A DNA stretch of 64,000 bases from Bacillus xiapuensis (GCF_002797355.1 NZ_KZ454939.1:777828-841827), one strand, 5' to 3'. Counted from the first letter of the stretch, positions 15,011-26,719 are shown. Notes: generated by a model from the sequence alone, not told the origin. Numbers and translations are program-made.

Positions 15011-17608
15011 TTGGATATTAATCAAATGACTTATTCCATGCAGCAAGGATTAGCAGATGCTCAAAAGCTGGCGCAAGAGCAGCATCATACAGAAATTGAT
15101 CTCGTTCATTTTCTGTCAGCACTCCTTACCCCTCCTGATAGTTTACTGGTTAGAATCATTGAGCAGGCGGGAAGCAGCGCCGAACGCTGGAAGGCTTTTC
15201 TCGCAAGTGAATTGGAAAAAAAGCCAATCGTAAGCGGGGAAAGCATACAATATGGCGCCTTTTTGTCCGCTGCGCTTCAGACCGTTTTAAACAAGGCTAA
15301 CGAGATGAAGCAGCAATGGGGAGATGACTACTTATCTGTTGAACATGTTGCGCTCTCGCTGGCCGAGGCCCACGATGCGGATATGAAATCATTTCTGGCA
15401 AAGGAACACTTGACGAAAGACAAGCTGAAACAGGCGATTGATAAGATAAGGGGGAATCAAAAAGTGACATCACAGCAGCCGGAAGCAAGCTATGAAGCAC
15501 TGACTAAATACGGCCGTGATTTAGTGGAGGAAGTCCGCTCAGGAAAGCTGGATCCGGTGATTGGCCGCGATCAGGAAATCCGTAACGTCATCAGGATTCT
15601 TTCTCGAAAAACGAAAAACAATCCGGTGCTGATCGGGGAACCGGGCGTAGGAAAAACAGCGATTGTGGAAGGGCTGGCTCAGCGGATTGTTCGCAAAGAT
15701 GTGCCGGATGGTTTAAAGGATAAAACGATTTTTGCGTTGGATATGAGCTCTTTAATTGCAGGTGCTAAATTCCGAGGAGAATTTGAAGAAAGACTAAAAG
15801 CGGTCTTAAATGAAGTGAAAAAGAGCGATGGCCGGATTCTATTATTTATTGACGAAATTCATACGATCGTGGGCGCCGGCAAAACAGAGGGAGCGATGGA
15901 TGCAGGAAATATGCTTAAGCCGATGCTGGCCAGAGGCGAGCTTCACTGTATCGGCGCTACAACGCTGGAGGAGCACCGCAAATATATTGAAAAAGATCCT
16001 GCTCTTGAACGCCGTTTTCAGCAAGTGCTTGTTCAGGAGCCGACCGTTGAAGATACCATTTCCATTTTGCGCGGCTTGAAAGAACGCTTTGAAATTCATC
16101 ACGGCGTCAATATCCATGACCGGGCCATTGTTGCGGCAGCTGCCTTATCTAACCGCTATATTACGGAGCGCTTCTTGCCGGACAAAGCCATTGATTTAGT
16201 GGATGAAGCTTGTGCGATGATCCGGACAGAAATCGATTCTATGCCGAGCGAGCTGGACGAAGTCACCCGGAGAGTTATGCAGCTGGAAATTGAAGAAGCG
16301 GCTCTTCAGAAGGAAACGGACCAAGCGAGCAAGGAGCGGCTGGAGCAGCTGCAGGAAGAGCTCGTCAACTTAAAAGAAAAAGCCAATGAAATGCGGGCTC
16401 GATGGGAGTCGGAGAAAGAGGCGATCCACCGCGTTCAAGAAAAAAGAGAGAGCCTGGAAAGATTAAGAAGGGAATTGGAGGATGCGGAAAACCGCTACGA
16501 TTTAAATAAAGCCGCGGAATTGCGCCACGGCAGAATTCCAGCTGTAGAAAAGGAGCTGCAAGAGCTGGAGCAGGATATGGCGGCAGCCCAAAACAGCGAA
16601 AGTCGTTTATTAAGAGAAGAAGTAACGGAAGAAGAAATATCTGCGATCGTTGCTCGCTGGACCGGTATTCCAGTGACGAAGCTTCTAGAAGGAGAAAGGG
16701 AGAAATTGCTGCGGCTTGAGAGCATCATGCATCAGCGGGTCATCGGACAAGATGAGGCTGTGCAGCTCGTCAGCGATGCTGTGCTGCGCGCCCGGGCGGG
16801 GATAAAAGATCCCAGCCGGCCGATTGGCTCCTTTATCTTCTTAGGTCCTACCGGAGTGGGGAAAACCGAATTGGCGAAAACGCTGGCCAGCACCTTGTTT
16901 GACAGTGAAGAGCAAATGATCCGGATAGATATGTCTGAGTACATGGAGAAGCATGCGGTCTCCCGGTTAATCGGCGCACCTCCTGGTTATGTCGGATTTG
17001 AAGAAGGCGGCCAGCTGACGGAAGCGCTGCGGAGAAAGCCATACTCTGTTGTGCTCCTCGATGAGATTGAAAAAGCGCATCCGGAAGTCTTTAATATCCT
17101 TCTGCAAATGCTGGATGATGGCCGGATCACCGATTCGCAAGGAAGAACAGTAGACTGTAAAAATACAGTCGTTATTATGACTTCCAATATCGGTTCGGAC
17201 TATTTGCTGGAGAGAAAAGAAAATGAGGAAGAAATTCAGGAAGAAACGAAAGAAAAGGTGCTTCAGCAGCTGCGCCAGCATTTCCGGCCAGAATTTTTGA
17301 ATCGCGTGGACGATGTTATTTTATTTAAGCCGCTGAATCTCCATAATATGAAAAGTATTGCGGATAAAATGCTCCATGATTTAAGTAAGCGGCTTGAAGA
17401 TCAGCAAATCAAATTGTCCGTAACAGAAGCAGCTAAGGAATTCATTGCGGCGGAAGGGTTTGATCCGGTTTATGGGGCCCGTCCTCTCAAACGCTTTATT
17501 CAGCACCAAGTTGAAACCAAACTTGCAAGAGCCCTTATTGCCGGTCAGATTGGGCCAAATCAAGAGGCGGTTATAGATGTAGAGCAAGGTGAGCTAGTCA
17601 TTCGCTAA
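15011..17608 (+). CDS. clpB: ATP-dependent disaggregase ClpB
   Basis: An 865-residue Hsp100 protein starting at TTG 15011 after AAGAGGTGAAGGA. The Clp N-domain lies at about 1-145. NBD1 has Walker A G-E-P-G-V-G-K-T near 206-213 and Walker [10 protein letters not shown] middle coiled-coil domain (about 405-520) identifies ClpB. NBD2 has G-P-T-G-V-G-K-T near 613 and a C-terminal small domain. There is no ClpP-docking loop evident. It works with DnaK to solubilise aggregates. B. subtilis lacks clpB, so its presence separates this genome from that species; the CtsR operator upstream explains its regulation. Confidence 0.96.
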   Translation: MDINQMTYSMQQGLADAQKLAQEQHHTEIDLVHFLSALLTPPDSLLVRIIEQAGSSAERWKAFLASELEKKPIVSGESIQYGAFLSAALQTVLNKANEMKQQWGDDYLSVEHVALSLAEAHDADMKSFLAKEHLTKDKLKQAIDKIRGNQKVTSQQPEASYEALTKYGRDLVEEVRSGKLDPVIGRDQEIRNVIRILSRKTKNNPVLIGEPGVGKTAIVEGLAQRIVRKDVPDGLKDKTIFALDMSSLIAGAKFRGEFEERLKAVLNEVKKSDGRILLFIDEIHTIVGAGKTEGAMDAGNMLKPMLARGELHCIGATTLEEHRKYIEKDPALERRFQQVLVQEPTVEDTISILRGLKERFEIHHGVNIHDRAIVAAAALSNRYITERFLPDKAIDLVDEACAMIRTEIDSMPSELDEVTRRVMQLEIEEAALQKETDQASKERLEQLQEELVNLKEKANEMRARWESEKEAIHRVQEKRESLERLRRELEDAENRYDLNKAAELRHGRIPAVEKELQELEQDMAAAQNSESRLLREEVTEEEISAIVARWTGIPVTKLLEGEREKLLRLESIMHQRVIGQDEAVQLVSDAVLRARAGIKDPSRPIGSFIFLGPTGVGKTELAKTLASTLFDSEEQMIRIDMSEYMEKHAVSRLIGAPPGYVGFEEGGQLTEALRRKPYSVVLLDEIEKAHPEVFNILLQMLDDGRITDSQGRTVDCKNTVVIMTSNIGSDYLLERKENEEEIQEETKEKVLQQLRQHFRPEFLNRVDDVILFKPLNLHNMKSIADKMLHDLSKRLEDQQIKLSVTEAAKEFIAAEGFDPVYGARPLKRFIQHQVETKLARALIAGQIGPNQEAVIDVEQGELVIR

Positions 17609-17739
17609 ACAAACCGCACCTGAATGTCAGAATGTACGGGCGTCCGGGTGCAGACTTTCTTTGCTTTGGCAACACCATAGCTTACTTAGCCCATACGAGC
17701 ATAAAAAGCGGATGCAGCACAAACTTTCGACCAATAAAA

Positions 17740-17785
17740 GAGCCTGAGATCGGCATGGAACCGACTCAGGCTCAATTGTTTTTTT
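17740..17785 (+). terminator. Terminator downstream of clpB
   Basis: GAGCCTGAG pairs with CTCAGGCTC, extended by ATCGG/CCGA around a short loop, followed by AATTGTTTTTTT. The 130 bases between the clpB stop and this hairpin contain nothing I recognise. Confidence 0.85.
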
Positions 17786-17821
17786 GCACAGGATCTTCCC
17801 TGTTTCTCACTCTATGGGGAA

Positions 17822-18004
17822 TTAATGCTGTTCTACCGCATCATTCGGGGTCAGTGCGGCTACAGCAAGAAGAAGAATTGTCGTAATGACTGAAATGATT
17901 AGACCTGCGAACCAGTCGAACTCGGCTCCGTTCATAGAGCCTACCACATAGGCCAGCATTTCAGTTAATAAAAAAGTCCAAAAGAAAGTCATAATAATTC
18001 GCAC
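17822..18004 (-). CDS. yjzD: YjzD-family small membrane protein (DUF2929)
   Basis: A 60-residue protein from GTG 18004, 7 nt after GGAGG. It reads M-R-I-I-M-T-F-F-W-T-F-L-L and consists of two hydrophobic segments (about 5-24 and 33-52) with an acidic end N-D-A-V-E-Q-H. Length, sequence pattern and position upstream of med-comZ agree with B. subtilis YjzD. Function unknown. Confidence 0.82.
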   Translation of the reverse strand: MRIIMTFFWTFLLTEMLAYVVGSMNGAEFDWFAGLIISVITTILLLAVAALTPNDAVEQH

Positions 18005-18119
18005 CGTATATCCTCCTTTAGCTGAAAAAGTATGTACAACAACCTCAATCTTAGCACATAAAATGAGGCTTAACAAAGATATATTTTGCGGATGGGTTAA
18101 TTTTTATCCCGCATGGAAG

Positions 18120-18222
18120 GCGCGGTAAGGCGGTCCCTTCCAGAATGGAGCAGGGAGACAAAAGTCTCACGGTACCCTGCATTCCCGATTCGGGTTCTTC
18201 TTTACAAAAGGGGGATGAAGGA
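18120..18222 (-). repeat. Dispersed structured repeat, copy 2 (shortened)
   Basis: Reverse-orientation copy carrying the C-C-C-T-T-C-C-A-G-A-A-T-G-G end, a C-A-A-A-A-G-T-C-T block, CATTCCCGATTCGGG, TTCTTCTTTAC and GGATGAAGG. The middle hairpin region seen in other copies is missing, so this is an internally deleted member. It lies between yjzD and med. Confidence 0.6.
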
Positions 18223-18344
18223 ACTCCCATTGTTTGAAGAGTCACTTTATTGGCGGAAATTTAAAGATTTTCTTTTTCTTCTGAGCAAATGGAAGTAAGA
18301 TAAAGAGAGGTGTGGTACCACATGCAAAAGGAGCAGTAAAGCAT

Positions 18345-19322
18345 ATGATGAGAAAAATCTTGATCATCACACTCAGTATCTTATTGGCAATAGGTGCTGC
18401 AGGGTGCACAAAAGACAGTGAAGAAAAAGAACTAGAAAAAGTCGGATTGCTGATTACGAAGACCATTAATGACCAAGTATGGGGAACGAATGGGTATAAA
18501 GGCATGATGAAGATTCAGTCCCAATACGGAACAGAGGTTTTTTACAAAGAAAGAATTGATTCGCAGGCGCTGGTGGAGCGGTCGGTGGAAGAGTTCGCCA
18601 ATAAAGGGGTCACGCTCATTTTTGGGCATGGCCATGAGTATGCGGAATATTTTAATAAAATTGCGCCTGAATATCCGAACATCCATTTTGTCAGCTTTAA
18701 TGGAAACGCTAAAGAAAAAAACACAACCAGCTTGAAATTCGAGGCTCATGCGATGGGGTTCTTTGGCGGGATGACAGCAGCGGAAGCTTCTAAAACAGGA
18801 ACCATTGGCATATTAGCGACCTTTAAATGGCAGCCTGAAGTCAAGGGATTTGTAGAAGGAGCGAAATATCAGCGGCCTGACATCAAAGTGGTTTCAGAAT
18901 TTGTTGACAACTGGGATGACAGCGATAAAGCGCTGAAGCTTTTGGAGAGGATAATCGCTCAGAAAGCGGATGTTGTTTATCCGGCGGGAGACGGGTATAA
19001 TGTACCTGTGATCGAGCGGCTGAAATCCAGAAACCTGGCTGCCATCGGCTATGTCTCCGATCAATCGGATTTCGGCAAAGATACGGTGCTGACCAGCACC
19101 ATTCAACATGTCGATAAATTATATTTGCTCGTCGCAGAGCGCTTTGTTAAAGGCAAGTTAAAGTCAGGAAACATTCATTTTGATTTTGCGGATGGGGTCA
19201 TTTCTTTAAGTGAATTCAGCCCGAAATTAGATGAGGATTTTATCAAAAAAATAAACAAAGATATGGCTGTGTACACAGAAACGGGAAAACTGCCAACGAA
19301 GGGATCGGAGGAATCACCATGA
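18345..19322 (+). CDS. med: Med, BMP-family lipoprotein, positive regulator of comK
   Basis: A 325-residue protein with a lipoprotein signal: M-M-R-K-I-L-I-I-T-L-S-I-L, then A-A-G-C. A substrate-binding fold of the BMP/Med family follows (K-V-G-L-L-I-T-K-T-I-N-D-Q-V-W-G, V-T-L-I-F-G-H-G-H-E-Y). In B. subtilis Med raises comK expression and competence; the BMP fold suggests nucleoside binding. ATG 18345 has AAAGGAG upstream; an earlier GTG at 18312 is unlikely. The gene overlaps comZ by four bases (ATGA). Confidence 0.9.
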   Translation: MMRKILIITLSILLAIGAAGCTKDSEEKELEKVGLLITKTINDQVWGTNGYKGMMKIQSQYGTEVFYKERIDSQALVERSVEEFANKGVTLIFGHGHEYAEYFNKIAPEYPNIHFVSFNGNAKEKNTTSLKFEAHAMGFFGGMTAAEASKTGTIGILATFKWQPEVKGFVEGAKYQRPDIKVVSEFVDNWDDSDKALKLLERIIAQKADVVYPAGDGYNVPVIERLKSRNLAAIGYVSDQSDFGKDTVLTSTIQHVDKLYLLVAERFVKGKLKSGNIHFDFADGVISLSEFSPKLDEDFIKKINKDMAVYTETGKLPTKGSEESP

Positions 19323-19507
19323 ATGAAAGCAAAAACTTAGAATTTATGCAAATCGCAATGAAGCATTTGCCCGAAGCGCAGGAGAAATTAAAAGAAGCGA
19401 ATATCGAGTTTTCTCTTGACATGATGGAACCCTTTATGGGACTGTTTCTTACTGTCATGAATGAAGCTTATGAACTCGGCAAAAAAGATGCGATGGAAGA
19501 AAAATAA
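19319..19507 (+). CDS. comZ: ComZ, competence operon regulator
   Basis: A 62-residue protein, M-N-E-S-K-N-L-E-F-M-Q-I-A-M-K-H-L-P-E-A, translationally coupled to med. In B. subtilis ComZ represses the comG operon. Size, sequence pattern and context agree. It ends just before a strong terminator. Confidence 0.9.
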   Translation: MNESKNLEFMQIAMKHLPEAQEKLKEANIEFSLDMMEPFMGLFLTVMNEAYELGKKDAMEEK

Positions 19508-19548
19508 GGAAAGGCCAGCCCGATGCAACCGGCTGGCCTTTCCTTTTA
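19507..19548 (+). terminator. Terminator of the med-comZ operon
   Basis: AAGGAAAGGCCAGCC pairs with GGCTGGCCTTTCCTT around a loop of about ten bases, followed by TTAACC. Confidence 0.85.
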
Positions 19549-19604
19549 ACCTCTTTGGGGAGGGCTGAATCCGGCTATTGCAAAATTCCGGTGTTTTCAG
19601 TAAA

Positions 19605-19623
19605 ATTAGTACCAAGTCTTAAT
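19605..19623 (+). promoter_or_regulatory. FapR operator upstream of fabH
   Basis: ATTAGTACCAAGTCTTAAT is an imperfect palindrome of the FapR type. The site before fabI (48032-48050) reads ATTAGTACCTAGTAATAAT on its minus strand, agreeing at most positions. FapR represses fatty-acid genes and is released by malonyl-CoA. Confidence 0.85.
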
Positions 19624-19671
19624 ATATGATGTCATATGAATAAATAAAGGGTTGAAAGAAGGGAAAACCTT

Positions 19672-20604
19672 ATGAATGCAGGAATTATAGGAATAGGTCG
19701 CTACGTGCCTGAAAAGGTATTGACCAATTTTGATTTAGAAAAAAAGATGGATACATCCGATGAATGGATCCGCACGCGGACCGGCATTGAAGAAAGAAGA
19801 CTGGCAGCAGATAACGAGGATACATCGGATATGGGAGTAAAAGCAGCCAAAAAAGCGATGGAGCATGCCGGTATTTCACCGGAAGATCTTGATCTTATTT
19901 TGGTGGCAACTGTGACGCCGGATCGTCCGTTTCCATCCGTTGCATGTATGATTCAGGAGGAAATAGGAGCCAAGAAAGCGGCGGCTATGGACATTAGCGC
20001 AGCCTGCTCCGGATTTATGTACGGACTGGTCACCGGCAAGCAATTTATTGAAACAGGCGCCTATCAGCATGTGCTGGTTGTAGGCGTAGAGAAGCTGTCC
20101 AAAATATTGGACTGGAACGACCGCAACACCGCTGTTTTGTTCGGTGATGGAGCGGGGGCAGCCGTTCTTGGCCCTGTATCAGAGGGACGAGGAATTCTAT
20201 CCTTTGAACTGGGAGCGGACGGCACGGGCGGCAAGCATTTATACCAGGATCAATACGTCAAAATGAACGGCCGCGAAGTATTCAAATTTGCCGTCCGCCA
20301 AATGGGTGAATCTTGTATTCACGTGCTTGAGAAAGCAGGGCTAAATAAAGAAGACGTCGATTTCTTGCTCCCTCATCAAGCGAACATTCGCATTATGGAG
20401 GCGGCTCGCCAGCGGCTGGAGCTATCGGAAGACAAAATGTCTGTTACGATTAATAAATTCGGCAATACGTCGGCAGCTTCGATTCCTTTAACGATCGTGG
20501 AGGAGCTGGAAGCTGGAAATATAAAAGACGGTGACCTGCTGATCATGGTAGGATTTGGCGGCGGTTTGACCTGGGGCGCCATCGCCATGAGATGGGGACG
20601 ATAA
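19672..20604 (+). CDS. fabH: 3-oxoacyl-ACP synthase III FabH
   Basis: A 310-residue thiolase-fold enzyme that starts fatty-acid synthesis by condensing an acyl-CoA with malonyl-ACP. The active site is visible: Cys in D-I-S-A-A-C-S-G-F (about residue 112), His in [10 protein letters not shown] and Asn in [10 protein letters not shown]. The start ATG lies after GAAAGAAGG. It forms an operon with fabF, 30 nt downstream, behind a FapR site. B. subtilis has two FabH paralogues; this one corresponds in position to FabHA. Confidence 0.96.
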   Translation: MNAGIIGIGRYVPEKVLTNFDLEKKMDTSDEWIRTRTGIEERRLAADNEDTSDMGVKAAKKAMEHAGISPEDLDLILVATVTPDRPFPSVACMIQEEIGAKKAAAMDISAACSGFMYGLVTGKQFIETGAYQHVLVVGVEKLSKILDWNDRNTAVLFGDGAGAAVLGPVSEGRGILSFELGADGTGGKHLYQDQYVKMNGREVFKFAVRQMGESCIHVLEKAGLNKEDVDFLLPHQANIRIMEAARQRLELSEDKMSVTINKFGNTSAASIPLTIVEELEAGNIKDGDLLIMVGFGGGLTWGAIAMRWGR

Positions 20605-20634
20605 AAAGTGGAAGAACAGATAAGGAGTGGAAAT

Positions 20635-21876
20635 ATGGGAAAACGCAGAGTAGTTGTTACAGGACTTGGCATTATTTCACCTGTGGGAAACACATTGGCA
20701 GAAGCATGGGCTAATATTCTCAGCGGATATAATGGAGTCAAGCCGCTGACGCGGGTCAATGCAGATGACTATCCGGCGAAGGTAGCCGGGGAAATCACGG
20801 ATTTTAATCCGGAGCAGTATATGGATAAAAAGGATGCCCGAAAAATGGACCGCTTCACCCAATATGCTGTAGCCGCTGCGCAAATGGCTGTGGAGGATGC
20901 GAACTTAACCATCAATGAATCCAATGCAGACCGGGTTGGTGTATGGATTGGTTCCGGCATCGGCGGCATGGAAACATTTGAAAAGCAATTTCAAACGTTT
21001 ATGAAAAGGGGGTACCGCCGGGTAAGCCCATTCTTTGTTCCCATGATGATTCCGGATATGGCAGCCGGACAGGTATCGATTTTTCTTGGGGCAAAAGGCG
21101 TAAATTCATGTACTGTTACCGCTTGTGCTACGGGAACTAATTCAATCGGAGATGCCTTTAAAGTCATCCAGCGCGGAGATGCGGATGCGATGATCACCGG
21201 CGGAAGCGAGGCGCCGATTACGCAAATGTCCATGGCGGGATTCAGTGCCAACACAGCCCTATCCACTAATCCTGATCCGAATCAAGCCAGCCGTCCATTC
21301 GATGCGAACAGAGATGGATTTGTGATGGGAGAGGGAGCCGGCTTATTAGTTCTGGAAGAATTAGAACATGCCCAGAAGCGGGGCGCGAAAATTTATGCAG
21401 AAATCGTCGGCTACGGCGCTACCGGAGATGCCCATCATATTACGGCTCCTGCTCCAGGGGGCGAAGGCGGAGCAAGAGCGATGAATCTGGCGATTGAAGA
21501 CGGCGGACTTAAGCCGGAAGAGATCGACTATATTAACGCTCATGGTACTAGCACCCCCTATAATGATAAGTTTGAAACAATGGCTATTAAGCAGGTCTTT
21601 GGCGATCATGCGCAGAATCTGTCCATCAGTTCTACCAAGTCGATGACAGGCCATTTGCTGGGAGCAGCCGGCGGTGTAGAAGCGATCTTCACTGTGCTGG
21701 CGATTCAAAAGAGCATGGTTCCGCCTACCATTCACTATGAAACGCCGGATGCGGAATGTGATCTGGATTACACGCCGAATGAATCGAAGAAAAGAGAAAT
21801 CAACGCAGCTATCAGCAACTCTTTAGGATTCGGCGGACACAACGCTACCATCGTTTTTCGAAAGTTTAAAGCATAG
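20635..21876 (+). CDS. fabF: 3-oxoacyl-ACP synthase II FabF
   Basis: A 413-residue elongation condensing enzyme. Catalytic Cys is in [11 protein letters not shown] (about 164), with His in [11 protein letters not shown] and His in [14 protein letters not shown] 20635 follows AAGGAGTGG; the open frame upstream to 20608 is not needed. Second gene of the fabH-fabF operon, ended by the terminator at 21885. Confidence 0.97.
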   Translation: MGKRRVVVTGLGIISPVGNTLAEAWANILSGYNGVKPLTRVNADDYPAKVAGEITDFNPEQYMDKKDARKMDRFTQYAVAAAQMAVEDANLTINESNADRVGVWIGSGIGGMETFEKQFQTFMKRGYRRVSPFFVPMMIPDMAAGQVSIFLGAKGVNSCTVTACATGTNSIGDAFKVIQRGDADAMITGGSEAPITQMSMAGFSANTALSTNPDPNQASRPFDANRDGFVMGEGAGLLVLEELEHAQKRGAKIYAEIVGYGATGDAHHITAPAPGGEGGARAMNLAIEDGGLKPEEIDYINAHGTSTPYNDKFETMAIKQVFGDHAQNLSISSTKSMTGHLLGAAGGVEAIFTVLAIQKSMVPPTIHYETPDAECDLDYTPNESKKREINAAISNSLGFGGHNATIVFRKFKA

Positions 21877-21884
21877 CGCGAAGG

Positions 21885-21925
21885 GAAGCCGGACTCATCA
21901 GGCTAGATGAGTCCGGCTTCTTTTT
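21885..21925 (+). terminator. Terminator of fabH-fabF
   Basis: GAAGCCGGACTCATC pairs with GATGAGTCCGGCTTC, followed by TTTTT. Confidence 0.92.
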
Positions 21926-22001
21926 GGTATGTTTGGACAATTTATTCATACATATATAGGACAAGCAACTGCAATTCAAAAAACAGAAAAGGAAGTAGAA
22001 A

Positions 22002-22205
22002 ATGGCTATTCGACTGACTGTTTTTTTAGTTGGATTTGGTTTGGCCGTTCTTGGGGGCGTCAGCTGTATTATGTATTTAAATTTATTAACCACCGGGATG
22101 TCGCTGGGTGAATATATCGGGTTTATTACTTCTAGATCGGAATGCTATTTATTAGCCGCTGGTTTTGTGTTGATGGCTGTTTCCATCTACTATCCAAGTA
22201 AGTAA
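22002..22205 (+). CDS. Hypothetical two-helix membrane protein
   Basis: A 67-residue protein, M-A-I-R-L-T-V-F-L-V-G-F-G, behind AAAAGGAAGTAGAA. It has two hydrophobic segments (about 5-29 and 48-63) joined by a polar loop containing S-R-S-E-C. I do not recognise the family. It stands alone between fabF and yjbA, a spot where B. subtilis carries the unrelated yjaY/yjaZ and app genes. Confidence 0.65.
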   Translation: MAIRLTVFLVGFGLAVLGGVSCIMYLNLLTTGMSLGEYIGFITSRSECYLLAAGFVLMAVSIYYPSK

Positions 22206-22289
22206 GAAAATATGAACACAGCAGGAATAAATTAACTGTGTTTTGCCCATACTTTAAGACAAATGGATGAAGAAGTGAGGAGGTTTATT

Positions 22290-23051
22290 ATGTTATATCT
22301 TCATGATGTCTGGGTGAACTGGTTTGAAGGGGAGGAGAATGGCTATAATGTTTGTCATTTTCACGAATGGCGGAAAGAAGATGCCGTGGAATTATTAGAT
22401 CAAGCACCGGTCATTTTAATGAAAGAGCCTTTATTTAATTATATTGAAAATCAATTAGCCGACTTGCCGAAGCAGCTGCTGGAAGATGTCAGAAAAAAAG
22501 CCTTTCTGCGCAAAAACCATGAGCGGGTTCAGCTCGAGCACTGTTTTGTGGCGACGGACGGAAAAGGAGTGCTCGCTGTTGATACGATGGGCTATACGAT
22601 TCCAGTGCGCAAAAGCCGGCTCGTTCCGAGGCAAGAGCAATTAGTGCATGAAATGTTTGACGTTCATCCCATTAATGAATACGATTTTGAAGTAGAAATG
22701 GAAGAGAAAGAATATCATATTCTCTCGCTTCATCCGTATAGCATGACGGGGTTAACCAGAAAGGAAAGGCAGCTGAAACAACTGCTGTTTATGGCATTAG
22801 ATCAATTATTTTCTTCAAGAAATTCAGCGGAAATCCGCTATTGGTACACGGAATGGGCACCTGGTAAATACCGTGAAATTCAGGCGATGACCACAAACGA
22901 GGTCAAGCAATCCTTTCATGAAGAAGTGATGCTCGGCTGGACGGCGCAGCATTACCGTTTATGTAAAAATCTTGTGAAAGGACATGCTTTTTTTGAGAAA
23001 CTATGGGAAGTTGAAACCGCTTCTAAAATTAATCAGTCGAGCAATCATTAA
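22290..23051 (+). CDS. yjbA: YjbA family protein (UPF0736/DUF3603)
   Basis: A 253-residue soluble protein starting [23 protein letters not shown]. The start at ATG 22290 follows GTGAGGAGG; an in-frame ATG at 22263 has no site. The family is confined to Bacilli and of unknown function. In B. subtilis yjbA also lies directly before trpS, which is convergent here too. Confidence 0.9.
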   Translation: MLYLHDVWVNWFEGEENGYNVCHFHEWRKEDAVELLDQAPVILMKEPLFNYIENQLADLPKQLLEDVRKKAFLRKNHERVQLEHCFVATDGKGVLAVDTMGYTIPVRKSRLVPRQEQLVHEMFDVHPINEYDFEVEMEEKEYHILSLHPYSMTGLTRKERQLKQLLFMALDQLFSSRNSAEIRYWYTEWAPGKYREIQAMTTNEVKQSFHEEVMLGWTAQHYRLCKNLVKGHAFFEKLWEVETASKINQSSNH

Positions 23052-23104
23052 TCAATTGGAGGATGTTTGAAAATGCCTCCTTCGACTAATGAGAAGACAA
23101 ATTA

Positions 23105-23152
23105 AACACCCAGGAATGCTGATTTGACAGCATTCCTGGGTGTTCGTTTTTT
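23105..23152 (+). terminator. Terminator downstream of yjbA
   Basis: ACACCCAGGAATGCTG pairs perfectly with CAGCATTCCTGGGTGT around ATTTGA, then GTTTTTTC. Confidence 0.92.
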
Positions 23153-23259
23153 CACTTTTGGGCTGAACCATCCTTTTCTGGTCATCCTCTAATGTCCGTT
23201 GGGTCCCGTGAAATGAAAAGCCCATCCGGCTGCAAACGGCCGGATAGACTTAAAAAAGA

Positions 23260-24558
<1,299 letters not shown>

Positions 24559-24588
24559 ATTATAAAATAAACGCGAAGCAAAAATCAA
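24559..24588 (-). promoter_or_regulatory. trpS promoter
   Basis: On the minus strand TTGATT (24588-24583) and TATAAT (24564-24559) are 18 nt apart, directly before the T-box leader. Confidence 0.75.
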
Positions 24589-24681
24589 GAGGAGAGAGAG
24601 GATGTCAGGCTTTAAAAAGCAAAAGAGCTTCAATTTCTAGTCTTCTTTTTAATGGAAAGTGCATATATATAATACCGAGAA

Positions 24682-24737
24682 AAGGAAGCGCTTTCAAAAC
24701 TAGGGATTGTTTTGGAGGAAAAGTTATGAAAAAATAA
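24682..24737 (+). pseudogene. Gene-start relic: CcpA-like site, RBS and M-K-K-stop
   Basis: GGAAGCGCTTTCA (within 24682-24696) is close to a perfect cre palindrome. After it come TTGGAGGAAAAG and ATG AAA AAA TAA (24726-24737), a start codon with an ideal ribosome binding site that stops after three codons. It may be what remains of a deleted gene (M-K-K is a common lipoprotein start), or a leader peptide. It lies 270 nt before oppA. The rest of 24738-24930 is AT-rich with nothing I recognise. Confidence 0.4.
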
Positions 24738-24930
24738 CAAACTTGTTATTTATGTAAATTCATAAAAATAAATAAATATACAAGTGTTGGTGGAGGGGAT
24801 AGCCAAAATTTATCATTCTTTACTAAAGGTGATGCATAAAATCAATGAAATTGTGACAGAAATGTGCATTGTTTATGAAGAGACAGTAAATTACTTGTTA
24901 AGAAAATATTAAAAAAATTGACAAAAATTA

Positions 24931-24958
24931 TTGTAACAAAAAGAAAAAGTATTATAAT
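24931..24958 (+). promoter_or_regulatory. Probable oppA promoter
   Basis: TTGTAA (24931-24936) and TATAAT (24953-24958) are 16 nt apart, about 50 nt before the oppA start, within an AT-rich stretch that also holds an alternative TTGACA at 24918. Confidence 0.55.
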
Positions 24959-25008
24959 AATATTAAATCTTCAGAAAAATGAAGAAAAAATGTTAAGGGG
25001 GTAAGAGA

Positions 25009-26637
25009 ATGAACAAAAAGTTTTCTGTTTTCTTAGTATTTCTATTGGCATTAAGTACTTTTTTGGCTGCTTGCGGCGGTGGCAGCGGCGGTAAAGCCGG
25101 CACAGGCGCTAAAGAAGAAAACAAAGAAGAATTTCGCGTCAATATTAAAACAGAACCGTTTTCGCTCCATCCCGGTCTGGCTAATGAAAATACTGCAGGG
25201 ACCGTTTTGCGCAATACATTTGAAGGTTTAACGCGAATCAATAAAGACGATAAGCCGGAAAATGCTGCTGCTGAAAAAGTTGATGTATCCGAGGACGGCA
25301 AAATTTATACGTTTACGATTAGAGACCATAAATGGAGTAACGGGGATCCGGTAACAGCCAAGGATTTTGAATATGCGTGGAAATGGGCCCTTGACCCGAA
25401 AAATCAATCGCAATATGCTTATCAGCTGTATTATTTAAAGAATGGCCAGGCAGCTAACGAAGGAAAGGCAAAGCTGGACGATGTCGGCGTCAAAGCTAAA
25501 GACGACAAAACGCTTGTCGTCACATTGGAGAACCCGACACCTTATTTCTTGGAATTGACAGCCTTCTATACGTATCTTCCTGTTAATAGCAAAATAGCGC
25601 AAAAAGACAAGAAATGGTATAAAAACGCCGGAGAGAATTACACATCCAATGGCCCGTTCAAGATGACGGAATGGGAGCACAGCAATAAAATCGTTCTTGA
25701 GAAAAATGATCAATATTGGGACAAAGAGAACGTCAAGCTTAACAAAATCGAAATGGCGATGGTGAACGATGTAAATACCGAGCTGTCCATGTTTAAAAAA
25801 GGGGAGCTTGACTGGGCGGGAGCTCCGTTTAGTAGCTTGCCGACAGATGCCATGGATAGCTTAAAAAAAGAAAAAATCCTAAAGAACAAGCCAATCGCCG
25901 GCGTGTACTGGTACAAATTCAATACGGAAGTAGAGCCATTAAATAACGTTAACATCCGCAAAGCATTAACGTATGCATTAGATAGAAAATCAATCGTGGA
26001 GAAGATTACGAAAGGCGGACAAATTCCAGCGATGGCTGCCGTCCCGCCAAGCATGTTTGAAGAGAATGAAAAAGGTTACTTTAAAGACCATGATGTGAAG
26101 AAGGCAAAGGAATATTTAGAGAAAGGATTGAAAGAACTCGGATTAAAAGACGCCTCAGAATTGCCTGAAATTTCAATCTCTTATAACACAGATGAATCTC
26201 ATCAAAAAATCGCTCAGGCTGTCCAAGATACTTGGAAGAAAGAGCTGGGCGTGAAAGCAAAGCTCGGGAATGAAGAGTGGGCGGTATATATTGAAAAGCT
26301 TCACTCCGGTGACTATATGGTCGGACGCATGGGCTGGCTGGGAGATTTCAATGATGCGATTAACTTCTTGGAATTATTCCGTGAAAAAGAAGGCGGAAAC
26401 AACGACACGAACTGGGAGCATCCGGAATTCAAAAAATTATTGGTTGATTCACAAAAACAAACAGATCCGGCTAAGCGCGAGCAAATGCTGAGAGACGCGG
26501 AGAAGATCTTCATAGACGAAATGCCTGTTGCCCCGATTTATTTCTATACGAATTCTTGGGTGCAGAAAGATAACCTCAAGGATGTCGTGATCTCTGGTCT
26601 TGGCGATGTCCAATTAAAATGGGCTCACTTTGAATAA
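25009..26637 (+). CDS. oppA: Oligopeptide ABC transporter substrate-binding lipoprotein OppA
   Basis: A 542-residue SBP family 5 lipoprotein. The signal peptide ends in the lipobox F-L-A-A-C (Cys22), followed by a Gly-rich linker. The family 5 signature is L-S-E-D/V-S-E-D-G-K-I-Y-T-F-T-I-R near residue 95, and G-W-L-G-D-F-N-D-A near 442 is typical of peptide-binding members. It captures oligopeptides outside the membrane for OppBC. AGGGGG precedes the start. First gene of oppABCDF; imported peptides can include signalling peptides for sporulation and competence. Confidence 0.95.
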   Translation: MNKKFSVFLVFLLALSTFLAACGGGSGGKAGTGAKEENKEEFRVNIKTEPFSLHPGLANENTAGTVLRNTFEGLTRINKDDKPENAAAEKVDVSEDGKIYTFTIRDHKWSNGDPVTAKDFEYAWKWALDPKNQSQYAYQLYYLKNGQAANEGKAKLDDVGVKAKDDKTLVVTLENPTPYFLELTAFYTYLPVNSKIAQKDKKWYKNAGENYTSNGPFKMTEWEHSNKIVLEKNDQYWDKENVKLNKIEMAMVNDVNTELSMFKKGELDWAGAPFSSLPTDAMDSLKKEKILKNKPIAGVYWYKFNTEVEPLNNVNIRKALTYALDRKSIVEKITKGGQIPAMAAVPPSMFEENEKGYFKDHDVKKAKEYLEKGLKELGLKDASELPEISISYNTDESHQKIAQAVQDTWKKELGVKAKLGNEEWAVYIEKLHSGDYMVGRMGWLGDFNDAINFLELFREKEGGNNDTNWEHPEFKKLLVDSQKQTDPAKREQMLRDAEKIFIDEMPVAPIYFYTNSWVQKDNLKDVVISGLGDVQLKWAHFE

Positions 26638-26647
26638 GCCATTTCTT

Positions 26648-26687
26648 TTCAGGGGTATATGGGGTGCGTCCCATATACCCCTGAATC
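26648..26687 (+). other. Intercistronic hairpin between oppA and oppB
   Basis: TTCAGGGGTATATGGG pairs with CCCATATACCCCTGAA around a short loop. There is no T-run after it, so it is more likely an RNA-stabilising or processing hairpin than a terminator. Such a structure can raise oppA expression over the permease genes. Confidence 0.7.
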
Positions 26688-26719
26688 GTATCAGCTGAAT
26701 AAAAATGGAGGTGCAAAAG

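Noticed and set aside
17632-17886. Plus-strand ORF after clpB (84 codons)
   Set aside because: It runs through the clpB terminator and into yjzD on the opposite strand; no ribosome binding site.
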